A DNA stretch of 64,000 nucleotides from PALSA-1006 sp963733265 (GCA_963733265.1 CAVTCF010000001.1:62001-126000), one strand, 5' to 3'; shown: positions 28,902 through 36,677, counted from the first letter of the stretch. Numbers and translations are program-made. Notes: generated from the sequence alone by a model not told the origin.

Positions 28902-29179
28902 TCAACAAACACTAGTAGATGTAATACAATTATAAACGTCGTTAATGTTCATTACATGCTGATTATTAGAGTATTCTAGTGTGCGCTCAAAGAATTTCTT
29001 AGCCAGAATAGTGCCAATTGATATCTATTTATTCACACGCAGAGCAAAATCTAAGTTACCATGGCAACTAAATTGTTGACCCCTGCTTTTCCATCGCCAT
29101 GTCAGAACTTCGAGAGTTGTCAAACAAAATAGCTTCATCCAAAATTTCAGAAAAAGAAATAGTTGATGGCCTCCGTGTG
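28902..29179. other. AT-rich island start; no supported gene
   Basis: The stretch contains a spaced inverted repeat (ATGTAAT at 28919, ATTACAT at 28951). A plus-strand frame at 29099-29230 (43 residues, MSELRELSNKIASSKISEKE...) overlaps the end of the minus-strand gene; it looks like the N-terminus of a helical protein but is not otherwise supported. Confidence 0.4.
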
Positions 29180-29587
29180 TTAGGCTTTAGAGCAAACCTC
29201 CAAGGACTTCACAGGGTATCCTTCAACTAATATTTCGTCTCCTTCAATTACAACTAAAGGCAATTCAATATTGTTTGGAGTTATCTCGTTAAGCTTTTCT
29301 AGTGCCTTTGTAATTTCGTCAGGTGTATTTGAACTTTCGTTGGAGCTCACATTTGAGCTTGCTTGAATAGACTTTGGTTCAGCAGGTGCCTCACTTTTTT
29401 TGCCAATGTCATCTATGTCATTAATCCAGTTGCCATGCCCTGAAATATCTTTACCGTCGAATCTAAGAGTGTGCTTTTCTTTAAATGGTTTGTCATCACC
29501 ACCTAGTTTAGGGTTGTTATAAGGAAGTCTATAAGCCATGCCCATGCCCGAATAACTGGCCCCGAAACCCGCAAGCTGATTTCGCAT
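29180..29587 (-). CDS. hypothetical protein, chimeric junction with decayed RDD gene
   Basis: The first ~25 codons of this 135-codon frame read through the RDD-gene remnant in another frame, so the real gene probably starts later or the frame is an accident of a deletion. The distal part (LGGDDKPFKEKHTLRFDGKD..., a Ser/Asn-rich linker, then ITPNNIELPLVVIEGDEILV) has a plausible composition for a cytosolic or secreted domain. I do not recognise it. Treat it as the 3' fragment of a gene fused to a truncated neighbour. Confidence 0.35.
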   Translation of the reverse strand: MRNQLAGFGASYSGMGMAYRLPYNNPKLGGDDKPFKEKHTLRFDGKDISGHGNWINDIDDIGKKSEAPAEPKSIQASSNVSSNESSNTPDEITKALEKLNEITPNNIELPLVVIEGDEILVEGYPVKSLEVCSKA

Positions 29588-29643
29588 CCTTCTGGGATAG
29601 CAATATGACGAACGGTATCAAGATTAGCGAACTCTGTCATGAA
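29503..29643 (-). pseudogene. RDD-family membrane protein, N-terminal fragment
   Basis: From the ATG at 29643 the frame reads MTEFANLDTVRHIAIPEGCE, then SLRVSGPVIRAWAWLIDFLI. This is the typical start of an RDD protein: a 'TPEG' strand, then the Arg-Ala and Asp-containing first helix. It stops after about 46 residues, so at least two membrane helices are lost. It follows the DUF58 remnant on the same strand. In intact loci (MoxR - DUF58 - DUF4129/SpoIIM-like - RDD) these genes stand together. Confidence 0.65.
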
Positions 29644-29671
29644 TGTTTGTATCTCATGTTGTCTAACGGTA

Positions 29672-30453
29672 TCACGACACACCTGCACGTTTTCGTTCCC
29701 AATAATGGTTAATCAGTGCGACAGGCAAATTTTTCGGGTTCACATCTAATATTTGTATCCCACTATGGCGTAACACATTCGCCTGACGTCGACGGTTGTT
29801 CGAGTAGTCCATGGCGGCCGCATATGTCAGCGCTTCGTCAAAATCCGTCAAGGCATTATTTTCCAATTGATCAAGTACCGGCTCTCTAAGGCTGGCAATT
29901 GTCACCGCATGATTCTTGCGTAAATGACGCATGGCTGGCTCAAGCGTGTCGTCATCTTCATCCCTAATGTTGGTTACTAAAACCACCAACGCTCTTTTGG
30001 TCAAACGTTGGCTAAGATATTGAGCGGCCAGCAGGTAGTCCGGCGTTTGCCATGACGGTTGTCTGTAGCCAACAATGTGTAATGCATTATGCTCATAAAG
30101 TCAGGGTAAACGCGCACCTCGTTAATGATAGGAATTGTTTCAGCCACCAGCCAAAGCCCAAAGGGCGAACATAATCTCAATCCCAAGTTTTCAAATACGT
30201 GCCGACCTCTTTCCAGAATCAACAATTGATAGGAGGCATGTAGCCAGCGACCGGGGAGAGCCTTGAATGATAAAGGCAAGCCTTCGCTGCGAAACGCGAC
30301 CGGGTGGCTGTCATAGAGCCAGCCAACCAGCGGGTGATCGCAGTTCTCATTGCATGTCATGCGCAAGCCAACACTTTTTTTAGTGCCAACTGCCAGTGCA
30401 TGGGGCAGTTCGCGGATCACAACCAGCATTCTACATATCGAGACGGTCGACAT
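29672..30453 (-). pseudogene. DUF58-family protein with central deletion and frameshift
   Basis: The upstream frame (30453-30001) has the N-terminal beta-rich region of DUF58 proteins (HPVAFRSEGLPLSF, RGRHVFENLGLRLCSPFGLW, VRVYPDF). It then joins, out of frame, to PDYLLAAQYLSQRLTKRA and the C-terminal half (LVVLVTNIRDEDDD..., DVNPKNLPVALINHY). The conserved middle, where DUF58 and the VWA-like core should be, is missing (about 150 codons by comparison with the family). The N-terminal membrane helices are also absent. It is a decayed gene. Confidence 0.75.
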
Positions 30454-30956
30454 CGAATAATCACTGGGCAGCCGGCACTGCAGCGGGGCAGAAAGGGGCG
30501 AATTGGAGATTACGAACTATGATCCGCACACCGAATTGGGAGGGCTATTTTAGAAAAAATATTAGACACGTCTAATAAACTGTCTAACAAAGGCAATAAA
30601 AAAGCCACTTTTTAGTGGCTTAACTTATTGTTTATTTGGCTCGCCGGATCGGATGAATCTGGGCACTGGATAATAGTAGTTTTGCTTTGACTTTGGCACT
30701 AGCCCGCATGGGCTGTCTGCAAACTTTCTCGTATCGATCAGTAAACCCCGAAGTCTACGGGCTACTGTTTACTGTAGACAGCTTGTGAGAGGCTGCAATA
30801 CATCTGAAACAGTCATTGCCGGAACTGAGGCTTAGGATTTTAAATGCCTGCAAGTAACCCAATGCCGCCCTTGACCACTGTCCGCTTCACGGCAGACAAT
30901 TTGGCGGGGCTAATTTATCCAAACATGTGATGGCACTTCATCACATGAATTGCGCA
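30454..30956. other. 503-bp gap with operator-like repeats and hairpins, no gene
   Basis: ATTAGAC-AC-GTCTAAT at 30561-30576 with a third half-site GTCTAA at 30582-30587 looks like an operator. AAGCCACT/AGTGGCTT at 30602-30621 is a terminator-like stem. CAGTAAAC (30739-30746) and GTTTACTG (30767-30774) form a further inverted repeat. No open frame with a ribosome site was convincing. Confidence 0.45.
30924..30947 (-). terminator. perfect hairpin just after avd
   Basis: CATGTGATG and CATCACATG form a 9-bp stem around six bases, 9 bp beyond the avd stop. Minus-strand sequence after it is TTTGG, a weak T-tract. It may end avd transcription. Confidence 0.5.
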
Positions 30957-31343
30957 TTAAGCTTGTGCCGCACCTCCGTCAAACCACTGCTGCCAGCGCA
31001 CAGCTTGTTTTGAAACTGATTCGAGCACGCCAGTCAGTTCATGCAGACCGCCGTGCGACAAAAGTTTCAGTTGCCATGCAACCAATAAATAACTGCGGAT
31101 GACCTCAATCGACACGCGCAATTCGCCAAGAGCCTGCGAGCCCTTGGCGCGCCCTGACGCTTCCTGTTTGCGGCAATGATTGGCGAGTGTCACTTGCTTC
31201 AGGCATGACGTGATTTCTGTCAAAATACTTTCGCCCGTAGTGAATCTGAACGGCTTGGGCAAACCCGCATGAATCGGATAATAGCGCTTGTAAAACATCA
31301 GCAAATCGGAAAAAATCTGGGGGTGCTTGAAAGCCTTATCCAT
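30957..31343 (-). CDS. avd: accessory variability determinant (Avd-like four-helix-bundle protein)
   Basis: This protein of about 128 residues is entirely helical. It has the Avd/S23-like pattern: FSDLLMFYKRYYPIHAGLPKPFRFTTGESILTEI in the first two helices, then a basic segment (HCRKQEASGRAKG), EVIRSYLLVAWQLKLLS and SVSKQAVRWQQWF. In known DGRs Avd is a pentamer that binds the reverse transcriptase and is needed for mutagenic cDNA synthesis. The ATG at 31343 has GGAGG seven bases upstream. A TTG two codons earlier is less likely. It is divergent from RT with start codons 11 bp apart, which is unusual because avd and RT normally share a strand. Confidence 0.8.
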   Translation of the reverse strand: MDKAFKHPQIFSDLLMFYKRYYPIHAGLPKPFRFTTGESILTEITSCLKQVTLANHCRKQEASGRAKGSQALGELRVSIEVIRSYLLVAWQLKLLSHGGLHELTGVLESVSKQAVRWQQWFDGGAAQA

Positions 31344-31354
31344 AATCAACCTCC

Positions 31355-32542
31355 ATGACAGAAACAGAAATCGCCAGCCAACTCTATGCCTGCGTTAACC
31401 AGTCTGGTAACAGCATCGACAAACGGCGCTACATGATCGAAATATCCGGTATCGTTTGTTCTCTGGCGCAGGATATTCACGCGGAAAATTACCAGCCGGG
31501 GCGAATGACAGCATTCGCCGTGCAAGACCCGAAATTGCGCGAAATCTTCGCGCCCGGTTTTCGCGATCGCTTAGCCCAACAATGGCTGGTATCGGTCAGC
31601 GGCCCGACAATAGCGCGGGCATGGATTGATGACTGCTTCTCCAATCGTATTGGCAAAGGCACCCACAGTGCCATCGGCAGATTGCAACATTTCATGCGGA
31701 TGCCCAGCCACAGGCACTACTGTCAAATGGACATCCGCTCATTTTTCACGTCCATCAACCGCCATATCCTGTTGGCACTATGGAAAGCTGAACAGACAAG
31801 ACTGCCCTATCCCGAACAAACCCTCCGGCAATTGGATGCAGTTGCACAGAAGATTATTTTGCAAAACCCAATATTTCCCAAGCCCGCCTTGAGTGGCAAT
31901 ATCGCCCTGCTCAAACAAATACCGCCGCACAAATCGTTGTTTCATAGCCAGCCCAATATCGGCTTGCCCATCGGCAGCCTTTCGAGCCAGTTTTTTAGCA
32001 ATGTTTACCTCAATCCGCTGGATCAGTACGTCAAGCATCAACTCAAAATCAGGGGCTACCTGCGCTACGTCGATGACATCATCATCCTTGGTCATGAACC
32101 CAAAATACTGCTGGAACAAATGCGCCAGATCAATCAATTTCTGAACGATCATTTGCATCTGCATCTTCACCCCGACAAAACCGTTTTACAACGTGTAGAC
32201 CAAGGTGCCAATTTCCTCGGCTTCATTGTTTTTCCGCACTATCGTTACGTCCGCGAACGCATCTTGCGGGCTTTGCGCAGCCGCATCTATTTCTTCAATT
32301 ATCTGATTGATCCGGCGCGCTACCCGCATGGCTCAAAGCCGCATCGCGGCACTTGGCCTCAATGGCTGGCGCTGCACCAACTTGCGCCGCCGCTCGAACC
32401 CAGCCCTGTCGTCCTCAAGCGCATGCTGGCCACGCTCAACAGCTACTACGGCCAGCTTGTCCACGCCGACACCTACCATTTGCGGCGCAAAATTTATAAT
32501 GAAATGCTCGGCCCGATAAAACGTTGGCGGATTCTAGTATGA
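31355..32542 (+). CDS. DGR reverse transcriptase, C-terminus replaced by an IS30 end
   Basis: The 395-residue protein has all polymerase motifs: DPKLREIFAPGFRDR (about 58-72), the first catalytic Asp D126 in QMDIRSFF, the DGR-specific IGSLSSQ (206-212, where other RTs have QG), and YVDD at 238-241 (D240, D241). The motif FLGF and a basic thumb (RYVRERILRALRSR) follow. It copies TR RNA with adenine errors. Codons after Arg390 come from the left end of IS30 (WRILV-stop). The original last 23 residues lie beyond the IS at 33574-33642. No Shine-Dalgarno sequence precedes the ATG, because the GGAGG there is on the other strand and serves avd. Confidence 0.9.
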   Translation: MTETEIASQLYACVNQSGNSIDKRRYMIEISGIVCSLAQDIHAENYQPGRMTAFAVQDPKLREIFAPGFRDRLAQQWLVSVSGPTIARAWIDDCFSNRIGKGTHSAIGRLQHFMRMPSHRHYCQMDIRSFFTSINRHILLALWKAEQTRLPYPEQTLRQLDAVAQKIILQNPIFPKPALSGNIALLKQIPPHKSLFHSQPNIGLPIGSLSSQFFSNVYLNPLDQYVKHQLKIRGYLRYVDDIIILGHEPKILLEQMRQINQFLNDHLHLHLHPDKTVLQRVDQGANFLGFIVFPHYRYVRERILRALRSRIYFFNYLIDPARYPHGSKPHRGTWPQWLALHQLAPPLEPSPVVLKRMLATLNSYYGQLVHADTYHLRRKIYNEMLGPIKRWRILV

Positions 32543-33571
32543 AGCGCAATTTTGAATAATGCAGGTCAGGTGGGTGAGATGCGGTAGCATCAATGCCCTT
32601 TGACCAGCCAGTCGAAATTGCACAAATGAACTATACACATATCACCCGAGAAGAACGATACCAGATTTACGCCTTGAAGAAGGCGGGACATAGGCAAAAA
32701 GAGATAGCCGAGGTACTGAAGCGAAGTCAGTCTACCATCAGCAGAGAATTAACTCGGAACGGTGGGCGACGTGGCTACCGTCCCAAACAAGCGCACAGCA
32801 AGTCGGTTGATAGGCAGGCGCTGAATGCACGAACGATTGATGCTGCGACATGGGAATTCGCTCAAGATATGCTGATGCTCCAATGGAGCCCAGAGCAGAT
32901 CAGCGGGCATGCAGCCATCAGCCCAGAAACGGTTTACCAGCGAGTCTATGCAAATAAACGAGCGGGCGGAATGCTATGGAAGAACCTGCGTTGCCAGAAG
33001 CAACGAAGGAAGAGATACGGCAAGGCTGAACGACGCGGAACGATACCCAATAGGCTATCCATTGAAGATCGTCCTGCCATCGTTGAGACGCGTAGCCGTA
33101 TCGGTGACTGGGAAGCGGACACAGTGATAGGCAAGAACCACCGCCAAGCGATTGTGAGTATCGTAGAACGTAAGACCGGATTCACACTGATCCAGAAGGT
33201 AGAACGCAAGACTGCACAAGCAGTCAGCCAGGCCATGATAGCTCTGCTGAAGCCTTACCGAAAAAAGGTAAGGACGATTACTTCTGACAACGGAAAGGAA
33301 TTCGCCGGGCACGAAGAAATTGCCAAGAAGTTGAAAGCTGGCTTTTATTTCGCACACCCATACTCATCATGGGAGCGAGGAACGAACGAAAACACAAACG
33401 GATTAATACGACAATACTTCCCCAAGAACAGAGACTTTACAACAATTACACGACAGGAGATCAACACCGCGATGGAAAGATTAAACAACCGACCTAGAAA
33501 GAGACTTGGATTTCAGACACCGAATCAAGTATTCTTTAAGTCAGGCGTTGCGCTTCATATTTGAACCCGCG
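32526..33571 (+). mobile_element. IS30-family insertion sequence inside the RT gene
   Basis: The 1,046-bp element has imperfect 25-bp terminal inverted repeats (20 of 25 match; shared core TATGAAGCGCAA). It is flanked by a 3-bp target duplication, GTT at 32523-32525 and 33572-33574. Removing element and one GTT rejoins RT codon CGT(390) to TAC in frame. It carries one transposase gene. Confidence 0.92.
32626..33564 (+). CDS. IS30-family transposase
   Basis: This DDE transposase has about 312 residues from the ATG at 32626 (MNYTHITREERYQIYALKK). An upstream in-frame ATG at 32593 adds 11 residues without family similarity. The N-terminal helix-turn-helix is LKRSQSTISRELTRNGGRRGYRP. The DDE core has GDWEADTVIG (first Asp), TSDNGKEFAGHE (second Asp) and YSSWERGTNENTNGLIRQYFPK (Glu). 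The gene appears intact, so the element may still move. Confidence 0.94.
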   Translation: MNYTHITREERYQIYALKKAGHRQKEIAEVLKRSQSTISRELTRNGGRRGYRPKQAHSKSVDRQALNARTIDAATWEFAQDMLMLQWSPEQISGHAAISPETVYQRVYANKRAGGMLWKNLRCQKQRRKRYGKAERRGTIPNRLSIEDRPAIVETRSRIGDWEADTVIGKNHRQAIVSIVERKTGFTLIQKVERKTAQAVSQAMIALLKPYRKKVRTITSDNGKEFAGHEEIAKKLKAGFYFAHPYSSWERGTNENTNGLIRQYFPKNRDFTTITRQEINTAMERLNNRPRKRLGFQTPNQVFFKSGVALHI

Positions 33572-33645
33572 GTTACTTCTTGCCTACCGATGCCACTTAC
33601 AGCCAGTTACACATAAAAAAAGTCTGGTTGATCTCACCCCCATGA
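33572..33645 (+). pseudogene. displaced 3' end of the DGR reverse-transcriptase gene
   Basis: After the IS30 right end, the frame TAC TTC TTG CCT reads YFLPTDATYSQLHIKKVW then LISPP-stop. That completes the sequence interrupted at IKR(390): reverse transcriptases of this type end in RYFLP...-like tails. The uninterrupted protein would have 413 residues. This tail no longer has a start codon. Confidence 0.8.
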
Positions 33646-33655
33646 GCGGGCGTGA

Positions 33656-33794
33656 CTCTAGTGGACACACGTCACGTAGTTGTTGTTCGTGTCGTTGTTC
33701 GCGTTAACGTTGCCGTTGTTCAGGTTGACGTTGTAGTGGTTGCCAGCGCTGTTCGGCGTGGAAGACCAGGTGTTGTTCAACGTCCACCCCTGAC
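33656..33794 (-). repeat. DGR template repeat (TR)
   Basis: The 139-bp repeat aligns without gaps to 34645-34783. On the minus strand it would read as the end of the target gene, with Asn (AAC) at 17 codons. Differences from the VR are 17 base changes in 12 codons, and all 17 are A in TR (T on the plus strand). The last 24 bp and the 5' stretch are identical, which suits the initiation-of-homing and anchor regions. TR lies 11 bp beyond the RT tail, on the strand opposite to RT. Confidence 0.93.
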
Positions 33795-34010
33795 AGCATT
33801 GCATCTTCACTGTTGCCCGATAAATACTCGGTCTCGGTCTTGCCGTTTTCACCGCTTGACCCCCATGATGCGACCGGGCGCAAGCCCGGCAGCGGAAGAT
33901 GCCAGCCACATCCCCAATTGGCCTGTTTTGTTTCAGCCGTAACCGAAACACCCATTAGGCACCCATGCATGGCATAGGCAGGATGAGACCAAGCCAGAAC
34001 TCAAAAATCG
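33795..34010 (-). other. segment between TR and the accessory gene
   Basis: This 216-bp segment between the TR and the MutS-like gene is expected to hold the 5' part of the TR RNA. On the minus strand it can be read as a peptide with GWHLPLPGLRPV and Trp/Gly-rich pieces, a weak echo of the DUF1566 domain. It may be a decayed former target gene end. There is no good start codon context. Confidence 0.35.
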
Positions 34011-34520
34011 TTAATTCACCTCACTTTCGCGCCACTGCCGTTGCAGGTCAGCTACCAGATTCAGTGCCGCCACCGGTGTGCTGGCAGCGACGTTGAACCG
34101 GATCAATTGGTCAATTAGCCGCTGCGCCAAATCTGCCACTGGCGGCGAAGATGCGACCGCTTCTACAGCCTTTGCTCCAGGCATCAGCGGCAGACTCTCA
34201 CGCCAAGCCTCATACATTGCAAACTCTACTGGGGTGACTAAAGGCCAGCGCCAGGTCTGCGCATCCAGTTGGCTTACATGCCCGAAACCCGGCAGCTTCT
34301 CCAAAACAGTCAGCGGCACACCGCAAACAACGCGATCAGCCCCTGCCGATTTGACGAAGCGACGCAAAGGCTTGCACGCCAGCACATGGTGGATGAACCC
34401 ATACGCCCCTTCGTTATAGGCGCGGGCAAACAGACCCTCCTTGTAGATAAACACCGCGCCCGGATCGGCGGCCTGCCGGGTAAACTTCGTCAGCACCGCC
34501 TCATCGCCAATTGCCTGCAT
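34011..34520 (-). CDS. MutS domain-I-like DGR accessory protein
   Basis: This 169-residue cytosolic protein resembles the N-terminal mismatch-recognition domain of MutS and nothing more. VFIYKEGLFARAYNEGAY (about 23-40) corresponds to the family's 'FFRxGDFYExF..DA' strand-helix, and VVCGVPLTVLEKLPGF to 'mxGVPYHAxxxYxxKL'. A C-terminal helical segment (RLIDQLIRFNVAASTP...) follows. MutS-like accessory genes are known in some DGRs. It lies 124 bp downstream of the target gene and 217 bp before TR, all on one strand. Its role is unproven. Confidence 0.6.
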   Translation of the reverse strand: MQAIGDEAVLTKFTRQAADPGAVFIYKEGLFARAYNEGAYGFIHHVLACKPLRRFVKSAGADRVVCGVPLTVLEKLPGFGHVSQLDAQTWRWPLVTPVEFAMYEAWRESLPLMPGAKAVEAVASSPPVADLAQRLIDQLIRFNVAASTPVAALNLVADLQRQWRESEVN

Positions 34521-34644
34521 GACCCAGACTCCAAAAAAATCGCGCCCGCGCGACGCGCGTATCGTTTAACTTCAAAAGCAAATCAAATTCAAACCCAAGA
34601 AAACCAAAAACAAAAAATCAAATATCAAGTTTCAAAGGCCAAGG

Positions 34645-34783
34645 CTCTAGTGGACACACGTCACGTAGACGGTGTTCGTGTCGACGCCCGCGCTAACGAT
34701 GCCGATGATCAGGTTGACGAGGTAGTGGAAGCCAGCGCTGATCGGCGTGGAAGACCAGGTGTTGTTCAACGCCCACCCCTGAC
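34645..34783 (-). repeat. DGR variable repeat (VR)
   Basis: 139 bp forming the 3' end of the target gene, stop codon included. It matches TR at 122 of 139 positions. Substituted codons give Thr>Ala and Asn>Ile (4), Phe, Leu, Ser, Gly, Val (2) and Thr. Identity resumes at both ends. Confidence 0.93.
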
Positions 34784-36194
34784 CGGTCATCGCCCCCGAT
34801 GTAAACAAGGCACTCAATTCCGTATCTGTTGGGAGGCGCCAACCGCTGCTGCCATTGATAGTGGTAGTCGTACAGTATGTGTTTGCTGCGGACCAGGTAT
34901 ACGTCGTCGCTGAAATCGGCATCCACGTCAGCCCGCCCTGATACACATAGCCTGTAGGCCCCGCAGTAAAACTCACGCTGCTGGTTGTGCTCGCCACGAC
35001 AGCATTGGCATCTTGCACTGAGAAGACTACATTTGCCGCTGAGTATGCAGCGCTTGGGGTTCCTGTCACCGCACCCGTGCTGGCGTTAAGGCTCAACCCC
35101 GCAGGCAGCGTGCCAGTAGTGACGCTGTAGGTATACGGAGTTGCTCCGCCGCTGGGGGTTAAGGGCGAGAAGCTGGTCATTGCCGTTCCAACCGTTAAGC
35201 TTTGTGCCGTGGTGGTGGCTGTGGCAGTTATAGAGGGGGTAGCCGCAACCACGGTAAAGCTCACGGTGCTGGTTGTGCTTGCCACTACATTGTTGGTATC
35301 TTTCACCGAGAAAACTACATTCGCAGCTGTGTATGTTGCGCTTGGTGTTCCTGTCACCGCACCCGTGCTGGCGTTAAGGCTCAACCCCGCAGGCAGCGTG
35401 CCCGTAGTGACGCTATAGGTATAAGGAGTTGCGCCGCCGCTGGGCGTTAACGGCGAGAAGCTCGCCATCGCCGTACCTACCGTTAAACTTTGTGCCGTGG
35501 TGGTTGCGGTGGCAGAGATCGCGACCGGTGCAGCTACCACAGTAAAGCTCACTGTGCTGGTGGTGCTTGCCACTACGCCTTTAGCATCCTTGACTGAGAA
35601 CACCACATTCGCTGTTGAGTATGTGGCAGTGGGCGTTCCTGTTACTGCTCCGGTACTGGGGTTAAGGCTCAGTCCTGTAGGCAAGGTGCCGGATGAGATG
35701 CTGTAAGTGTACGGAGTTGCGCCGCCGCTGGGTGTTAAGGGCGAGAAGCTGGCCATTGCGGTTCCAACCGTTAAGCTTTGTGCCGTGGTATTGGCTGTGG
35801 CTGTGATAGTGGCGGAAGCCGCACCCACAGTAAAGCTCACGGTGCTGGTGGTGTTGGCCACTACGCCTTTGGCATCTTGCACCGAGAAGACTACGTTCGC
35901 TGTTGCGTAAGTAGCGGTTGGCGTACCTGTTACCGCACCGGTGCTGGTACTGAAACTTAAACCCGCAGGCAATGTGCCGCCGTAGCTGTAGAGATACGGA
36001 GTTGCGCCACCGCTGGGCGTTAATGGCGAGAAGCTGGTCATCGCCGTGCCAACGGTTAAGCTTTGTGCCGTGGTGTTGGCTGTGGCACTAATAGAAGAGG
36101 TCGTTCCGCTTCCTACACCGCCTAAGCAGGCGCTAAGCAACAGGACCAGCAACGGTATCGCATTACGTAATATTCTACTCATACTGAATTTCAA
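34647..36194 (-). CDS. DGR target: Ig-repeat lipoprotein with hypervariable DUF1566/C-type-lectin-like tip
   Basis: This 515-residue protein has a signal peptide and lipobox LLSAC (Cys23). Four near-identical Ig-like (putative He_PIG) repeats of about 95-96 residues start near 35, 130, 226 and 322, with TAQSLTVGTAM and SPLTPSGGATPY in each. A DUF1566-type domain follows (about 415-515): GWRLPTDTELSALF and NNTWSSTP. The VR codes the last ~46 residues. TTG at 36194 lies six bases after AGGAG. ATG at 36182 is alternative. The lipoprotein stalk presumably displays a variable binding face outside the cell. Ligand unknown. The natural position of 12 diversified residues fits the fold's solvent-exposed loops, but that is inference. 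Confidence 0.9.
   Translation of the reverse strand: MKFSMSRILRNAIPLLVLLLSACLGGVGSGTTSSISATANTTAQSLTVGTAMTSFSPLTPSGGATPYLYSYGGTLPAGLSFSTSTGAVTGTPTATYATANVVFSVQDAKGVVANTTSTVSFTVGAASATITATANTTAQSLTVGTAMASFSPLTPSGGATPYTYSISSGTLPTGLSLNPSTGAVTGTPTATYSTANVVFSVKDAKGVVASTTSTVSFTVVAAPVAISATATTTAQSLTVGTAMASFSPLTPSGGATPYTYSVTTGTLPAGLSLNASTGAVTGTPSATYTAANVVFSVKDTNNVVASTTSTVSFTVVAATPSITATATTTAQSLTVGTAMTSFSPLTPSGGATPYTYSVTTGTLPAGLSLNASTGAVTGTPSAAYSAANVVFSVQDANAVVASTTSSVSFTAGPTGYVYQGGLTWMPISATTYTWSAANTYCTTTTINGSSGWRLPTDTELSALFTSGAMTGQGWALNNTWSSTPISAGFHYLVNLIIGIVSAGVDTNTVYVTCVH
34946..36092 (-). repeat. four tandem ~288-bp repeats in the DGR target
   Basis: The stretch encodes four Ig-like modules. A landmark (AAGCTTTGTGCCGTGG or close variants) recurs with a spacing of about 285-290 bp near 35199, 35487, 35775 and 36059. 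High DNA identity suggests recent duplication and would permit recombination that changes stalk length. Confidence 0.85.
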
Positions 36195-36677
36195 TTTAAG
36201 CTCCTTTTCGATCGGTGAATTCGGTTGATGCTAAAACGACTAAAACGCTTGTTGATGGCTGCGCTACAGTCACAATCTCGGGTCTTTCGCAAGCTTCCGC
36301 ATTGGAAAATTCAGGGATTTCTGCTTGAGTCCGTCCCTGCAAAGCACATGCAAATCCGCGAGGCGGACTTTGCCTTGAATGGGTAGGTTGGAATTGGGTA
36401 TGAAACGGGGGGTTGGCGGCAGCGCCGCACATGTGCGAGCCAGTGCGCGCCACGTGCTTCATCGCACGGACGGTAAAGGAACTAAGTGGCTTGGCTTGGC
36501 TTGGCTTGGCTTGGCTTGGCAGTAATGATGCAGATTCCCATGACGCAACGGTTTTGTTTTTTCATTTTTTAATTATGCCATGAAGGTCATGGTTTGTGTC
36601 AAGTCTTGCCACAAGTCTTGCCTTTTCGTAGAAAAAGTAACTCAAAATAGCCGCCAAAGGCGGATCGTTATCTCAAG
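36195..36677. other. upstream region of the DGR target with pentanucleotide repeat
   Basis: The 483 bp upstream of the target holds no convincing gene. Six perfect TTGGC units (36491-36520) lie about 300 bp upstream of the target start. A-T-rich DNA follows (36545-36580). A 5' untranslated region and the promoter probably lie here, but no clear -35/-10 was assigned. Confidence 0.5.
36491..36520. repeat. (TTGGC)6 simple sequence repeat
   Basis: Six perfect tandem TTGGC units, preceded by a partial unit (TGGC). Repeats of this kind often vary by slippage. Confidence 0.9.

Noticed and set aside
33658..33951. Open frame on the minus strand ending NNDTNNNYVTCVH
   Set aside because: It is translation of the DGR template repeat; the TR is copied, not translated, and there is no ribosome site.
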